A stretch of DNA of 7,625 bases, from the NCBI GenBank assembly GCA_031551625.1, contig JAVBNJ010000009.1:1-7625 (forward strand), given 5' to 3'. This stretch comes from JAVBNJ01 sp031551625. Lineage in GTDB: Bacteria > Bacteroidota > Bacteroidia > Bacteroidales > UBA932. Positions 5,181 to 7,625 of the stretch are shown here, one piece after another. How positions within the stretch are numbered: position 1 is the first letter of the stretch; the number at the start of each line of letters is the position of its first letter. The notes beneath the pieces were generated by a model that saw only the letters and a list, made by a program, of their open reading frames with translations, was not told where the DNA came from and searched no databases. Position numbers and translations under genes: made by a program.

Positions 5181-7625
5181 ATGGTGTTTTCAAAGTTTAT
5201 CATAGGAAAAATAATACACCCTTTTTGTACACCGATTATTCTATTGGTTACCTGCTTTGCAGGTTTCGCTCAACCAGGTCCTATCAAGCTCAACGACGGC
5301 AATATCTGCAAAGGCGACAACTACAATCTTAATAGCCTTATTAATAAATCTACACAACCGGCGTCTATCGCTTATGCCCGCTGGAAACAAGGCAGTTCCT
5401 ACACATGTACGGAAAACCTTTACTGCCCAGTGAGTCCAAGTACCACTACCGCTTATGTACTGGAGTATGCATTGATCAGTGGTGGCGCCACCTATACTAC
5501 CGAGCCGGCCAATGTGGTAGTGTGGACAATCCCCACCATCAATCTACCCAATGATACCACCGTGTGCAAAGGTCAAACAATTAAACTGCACGCCACTGTA
5601 ACAAATGCAACCGGACTGTTGTGGCGCAATGGAAGCAACACATACAACAATGGCGACGTGGTAACCATTACCAATAGCACCAATTACTTTGAACTGACGG
5701 CTAGCAATCCTTATTGCGACGGAGCTGAAAAAAAAGCTACGTGGACGGTTAAATCCCAAGCTCCGATTACCGCCGCGTATGCACAAATGAGTTCAATAAA
5801 TACCTGTAAAGGCGCTGCAATTTCGCTCAATTCATACGTCAAATACTATGTACGGGATTCCGATAACAACATATATGACGCAACTTTTGTAGACGGGACT
5901 ATTAACTGGACGAGCAACGGCTCTCCGGTATCCGACCCGCTTCATTATATAGTGCCGGGGAATGCTACTGTATCCGGAGTTACAAATGTAGCGGCCAGCT
6001 ATACTTCTTTCTGCGATGGTCCGCAAACCTATTCTGTTAGCAACACCATCAGCACAAAAATAGCGACCGCCAAATCCAATTTAACGGTTTCTTCGGCTTA
6101 CAACGATTGTCCCAGCGATTCGGTACGAATTGTGTTAGCCTTGTCCAACAGCATGAACTGCGATACGATCAAGAATGTAACATTCAACAATGCCGTTTGC
6201 CGCCTGACCTCGTCGACCGCCAACCCGACCAGCCGCATATATCGCTGTTCGCCGATTCCCGATAATCAACAATACAGTGCAACTGTTCAAACCATTACGC
6301 TTGACAGCACTATCGCTACTAAACCGCCTCCGATACCACAACCGTCCGTTGGCTTCCAGCCCATCAACTGCTTGGGAGACGAAGGCGATGTGTTCATTAT
6401 AACGTCATGCGATTCGATTATCAACGTTTCCTGGACAAAAAGCAATCCATTAGCTTTAGACCCGGTGTTAGTGACGAATCCCGCCCCTACAGGAAAAAAC
6501 TGGCATTACAGGATTAAAGGGATTGCCAGCACATCGTATACGGCGAAAGTAGATTATTGGTACAGCGCCGGCCAACGGGATTCTACTTTTTATTCGTCGA
6601 CCGCTGTAACCTTGTCACCATCGACACCAACCATGAAGGTGGCTGCCCAAACGTGTAAAGGGACACAACTGCTTATCCCCATTGAAGCGGGTTGCGACAC
6701 GATACAAAGCGTAGTGTTTCCTGCCGGCTCGGGAGTTACGCTTGTTAGCGCAAACACACCGTCGTTTTGGACATACAAAAAAATATTGACCGGTAGTGAA
6801 ACCATTTCGGCCACGGTAACCTATCGTGCACGGCTGGCTAATAAAGATAGTGTAAAAGTATTGAACCAATCGGTAACAGTGTTTAACAGCCTGCCTACAA
6901 TAACACTCCACAAACCCATACCAAGCAACGACCTTTGCCGTGGCGACTCGCTGGCGGTGACCATTGATGTTCACTTTTGCGATACGCTGAAAAGCATTAC
7001 ATGGAAAAACAAGAACGGGACAACGCTCACCCCTTATCCACGGCGCGATATGACATACCACCCATCGAACGTGCAATCGTGGCAATACTATTTAGCACCG
7101 GCCGAGTCGACAACCTACGTGGCCGAAGTAGCGTATATGCGCTCATCGGAAACAACGGTTACCAAAACATCGTTAGAAGTTTTTGTAAGTGTACGCGAAC
7201 GTCCGCATTTGCTCAAAGCCGCATCTACAAGCGTATGCCAGTTGGGCAATACCGCTATTAACCTGAACGATTATATTGCGACAAATCTGGTAGAACCCAG
7301 TAGCATTCGATGGATAGATATAACTACTGACCCCGGTTCGTACGTGCCGAACCGCACCAACCCGTACGACTTCCAAAGGGTAACGGGCAATTATGCTTAC
7401 ATGTGTTCCGAAATGACTTCGGTCGTAGCTCCCACTACACAATTCAAGATTGTTATCCAGCAACCCGACCAGCCCAGTGTGGTAGCACCCGTTGACGGCG
7501 GGGCTTACTGCAAGGATAACATACCGCTACGGGTATACGAAGACCCCGAAGGATTAACGGAATATAAATGGACACTTGATGACGGGACGGTAATAAATCC
7601 ACCGGTATACAAGGATGCAAAAACA
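5181..7625 (+). CDS. Large secreted Ig-like repeat protein, probable surface adhesin-type (partial, C-terminus outside window)
   Basis: The frame is open from ATG 5181 to the window end, 815 codons without a stop. Residues 1-30 form a signal peptide: basic start, hydrophobic core IILLVTCFAG, and likely signal peptidase I cleavage at GFA|Q (30/31). C25 is not in a good lipobox, so a lipoprotein is unlikely. The rest is rich in Thr, Ser and Asn and built of nine repeats of 80-101 residues. Each opens with a Cys block such as ICKGD, VCKGQ, NCLGD or LCRGD (C43, C129, C209, C310, C397, C492, C586, C686, C777) and has a Trp or Phe strand later (W68, W148, W243, F335, W418, F513, W608, W711, W797). 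Such Ig-like repeats are common in huge Bacteroidetes surface proteins, many exported by the type IX system with a CHU_C/gliding-type C-terminal domain. That domain would lie beyond the window and is not seen. Specific function is unknown; it may be an adhesin or structural surface protein (inference). Confidence 0.85.
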   Translation, partial: MVFSKFIIGKIIHPFCTPIILLVTCFAGFAQPGPIKLNDGNICKGDNYNLNSLINKSTQPASIAYARWKQGSSYTCTENLYCPVSPSTTTAYVLEYALISGGATYTTEPANVVVWTIPTINLPNDTTVCKGQTIKLHATVTNATGLLWRNGSNTYNNGDVVTITNSTNYFELTASNPYCDGAEKKATWTVKSQAPITAAYAQMSSINTCKGAAISLNSYVKYYVRDSDNNIYDATFVDGTINWTSNGSPVSDPLHYIVPGNATVSGVTNVAASYTSFCDGPQTYSVSNTISTKIATAKSNLTVSSAYNDCPSDSVRIVLALSNSMNCDTIKNVTFNNAVCRLTSSTANPTSRIYRCSPIPDNQQYSATVQTITLDSTIATKPPPIPQPSVGFQPINCLGDEGDVFIITSCDSIINVSWTKSNPLALDPVLVTNPAPTGKNWHYRIKGIASTSYTAKVDYWYSAGQRDSTFYSSTAVTLSPSTPTMKVAAQTCKGTQLLIPIEAGCDTIQSVVFPAGSGVTLVSANTPSFWTYKKILTGSETISATVTYRARLANKDSVKVLNQSVTVFNSLPTITLHKPIPSNDLCRGDSLAVTIDVHFCDTLKSITWKNKNGTTLTPYPRRDMTYHPSNVQSWQYYLAPAESTTYVAEVAYMRSSETTVTKTSLEVFVSVRERPHLLKAASTSVCQLGNTAINLNDYIATNLVEPSSIRWIDITTDPGSYVPNRTNPYDFQRVTGNYAYMCSEMTSVVAPTTQFKIVIQQPDQPSVVAPVDGGAYCKDNIPLRVYEDPEGLTEYKWTLDDGTVINPPVYKDAKT
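5307..7625 (+). repeat. Nine tandem Cys-led Ig-like protein repeats (two sub-classes)
   Basis: Repeat-opening cysteines are spaced 86, 80, 101, 87, 95, 94, 100 and 91 residues apart. Repeats 1-3 and 8 have a C[KQ].G block followed by LN/LH and then a distant second Cys (for example C179 and C278, both in a CDG context, and C742). Repeats 4-7 (from C310 to just before C686) instead carry a second Cys only 13-17 residues after the first, in a C-D-[TS]-[IL]-x-[NS]-[VI]-x-[WF] block (C327, C410, C505, C600). Repeat 9 is cut by the window edge. The similarity is at protein level only; I see no long DNA-level identity, so the repeats are old rather than freshly expanded. Confidence 0.75.

Noticed and set aside
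5253..5255. Lipoprotein cysteine (C25) in the signal peptide of the secreted protein
   Set aside because: The preceding residues LVT do not make a good lipobox (Gly/Ala expected at -1), while GFA|Q gives a good signal peptidase I site.
6615..7085. Minus-strand 156-codon open frame and several smaller minus frames in 5544-7463
   Set aside because: They lie antisense to the continuous secreted-repeat-protein frame. Low-complexity Thr/Ser/Asn codons make such shadows common.
1..7625. CRISPR array, tRNA/rRNA genes, insertion sequences or integrase attachment sites
   Set aside because: I saw no direct DNA repeats with regular spacers, no transposase or integrase motifs and no tRNA-like cloverleaf; this was by eye, so short or degenerate elements could be missed.

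Overview
The window looks like chromosomal DNA of a Bacteroidetes bacterium, probably order Bacteroidales. Evidence: moderate-to-low GC, Bacteroidetes-type TAnnTTTG promoter elements, weak Shine-Dalgarno sequences, a futalosine-pathway MqnE that closely resembles my memory of Bacteroides/Parabacteroides homologues, and a large secreted protein made of 'CKGD'-type Ig-like repeats. These are judgements from motifs; no database was searched.

Layout. (1) Positions 1-83, plus strand: the last codons of lysS (class II lysyl-tRNA synthetase), entering from the left. (2) Positions 37-231, minus strand: a remnant of a WaaE-like family 2 glycosyltransferase that keeps only the C-terminal tail. (3) Positions 236-5094, minus strand: a tight five-gene cluster, read right to left: mqnE (aminofutalosine synthase), an O-antigen-ligase/polymerase-like membrane protein, a WaaE-like GT2, a GtrB/ArnC-like GT2 with two C-terminal membrane helices, and a NodB-type polysaccharide deacetylase. 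Gaps are 11, 3 and 13 bp, then a 1-base stop/start overlap, so they are probably one operon. (4) Positions 5095-5180: a short divergent promoter region with a TAnnTTTG element on each strand. (5) Positions 5181-7625, plus strand: the first 815 codons of a large secreted protein that runs off the window, with a signal peptide and nine Cys-led Ig-like repeats.

How the genes may work together. Four cluster genes point to building and modifying a cell-surface glycan: two glycosyltransferases, a ligase/polymerase and a deacetylase. The last two genes, coupled by TAATG, resemble the ArnC/ArnD logic, in which a sugar is put on undecaprenyl phosphate and then N-deacylated. mqnE belongs to menaquinone synthesis and seems to be a passenger at the head of the operon. 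The divergent secreted protein is typical of Bacteroidetes surface proteins exported by the type IX system, but its C-terminus, which would show a sorting domain, is outside the window.

No tRNA, rRNA, CRISPR array, insertion sequence or convincing rho-independent terminator was seen. There is no gene-free stretch longer than 300 bases.
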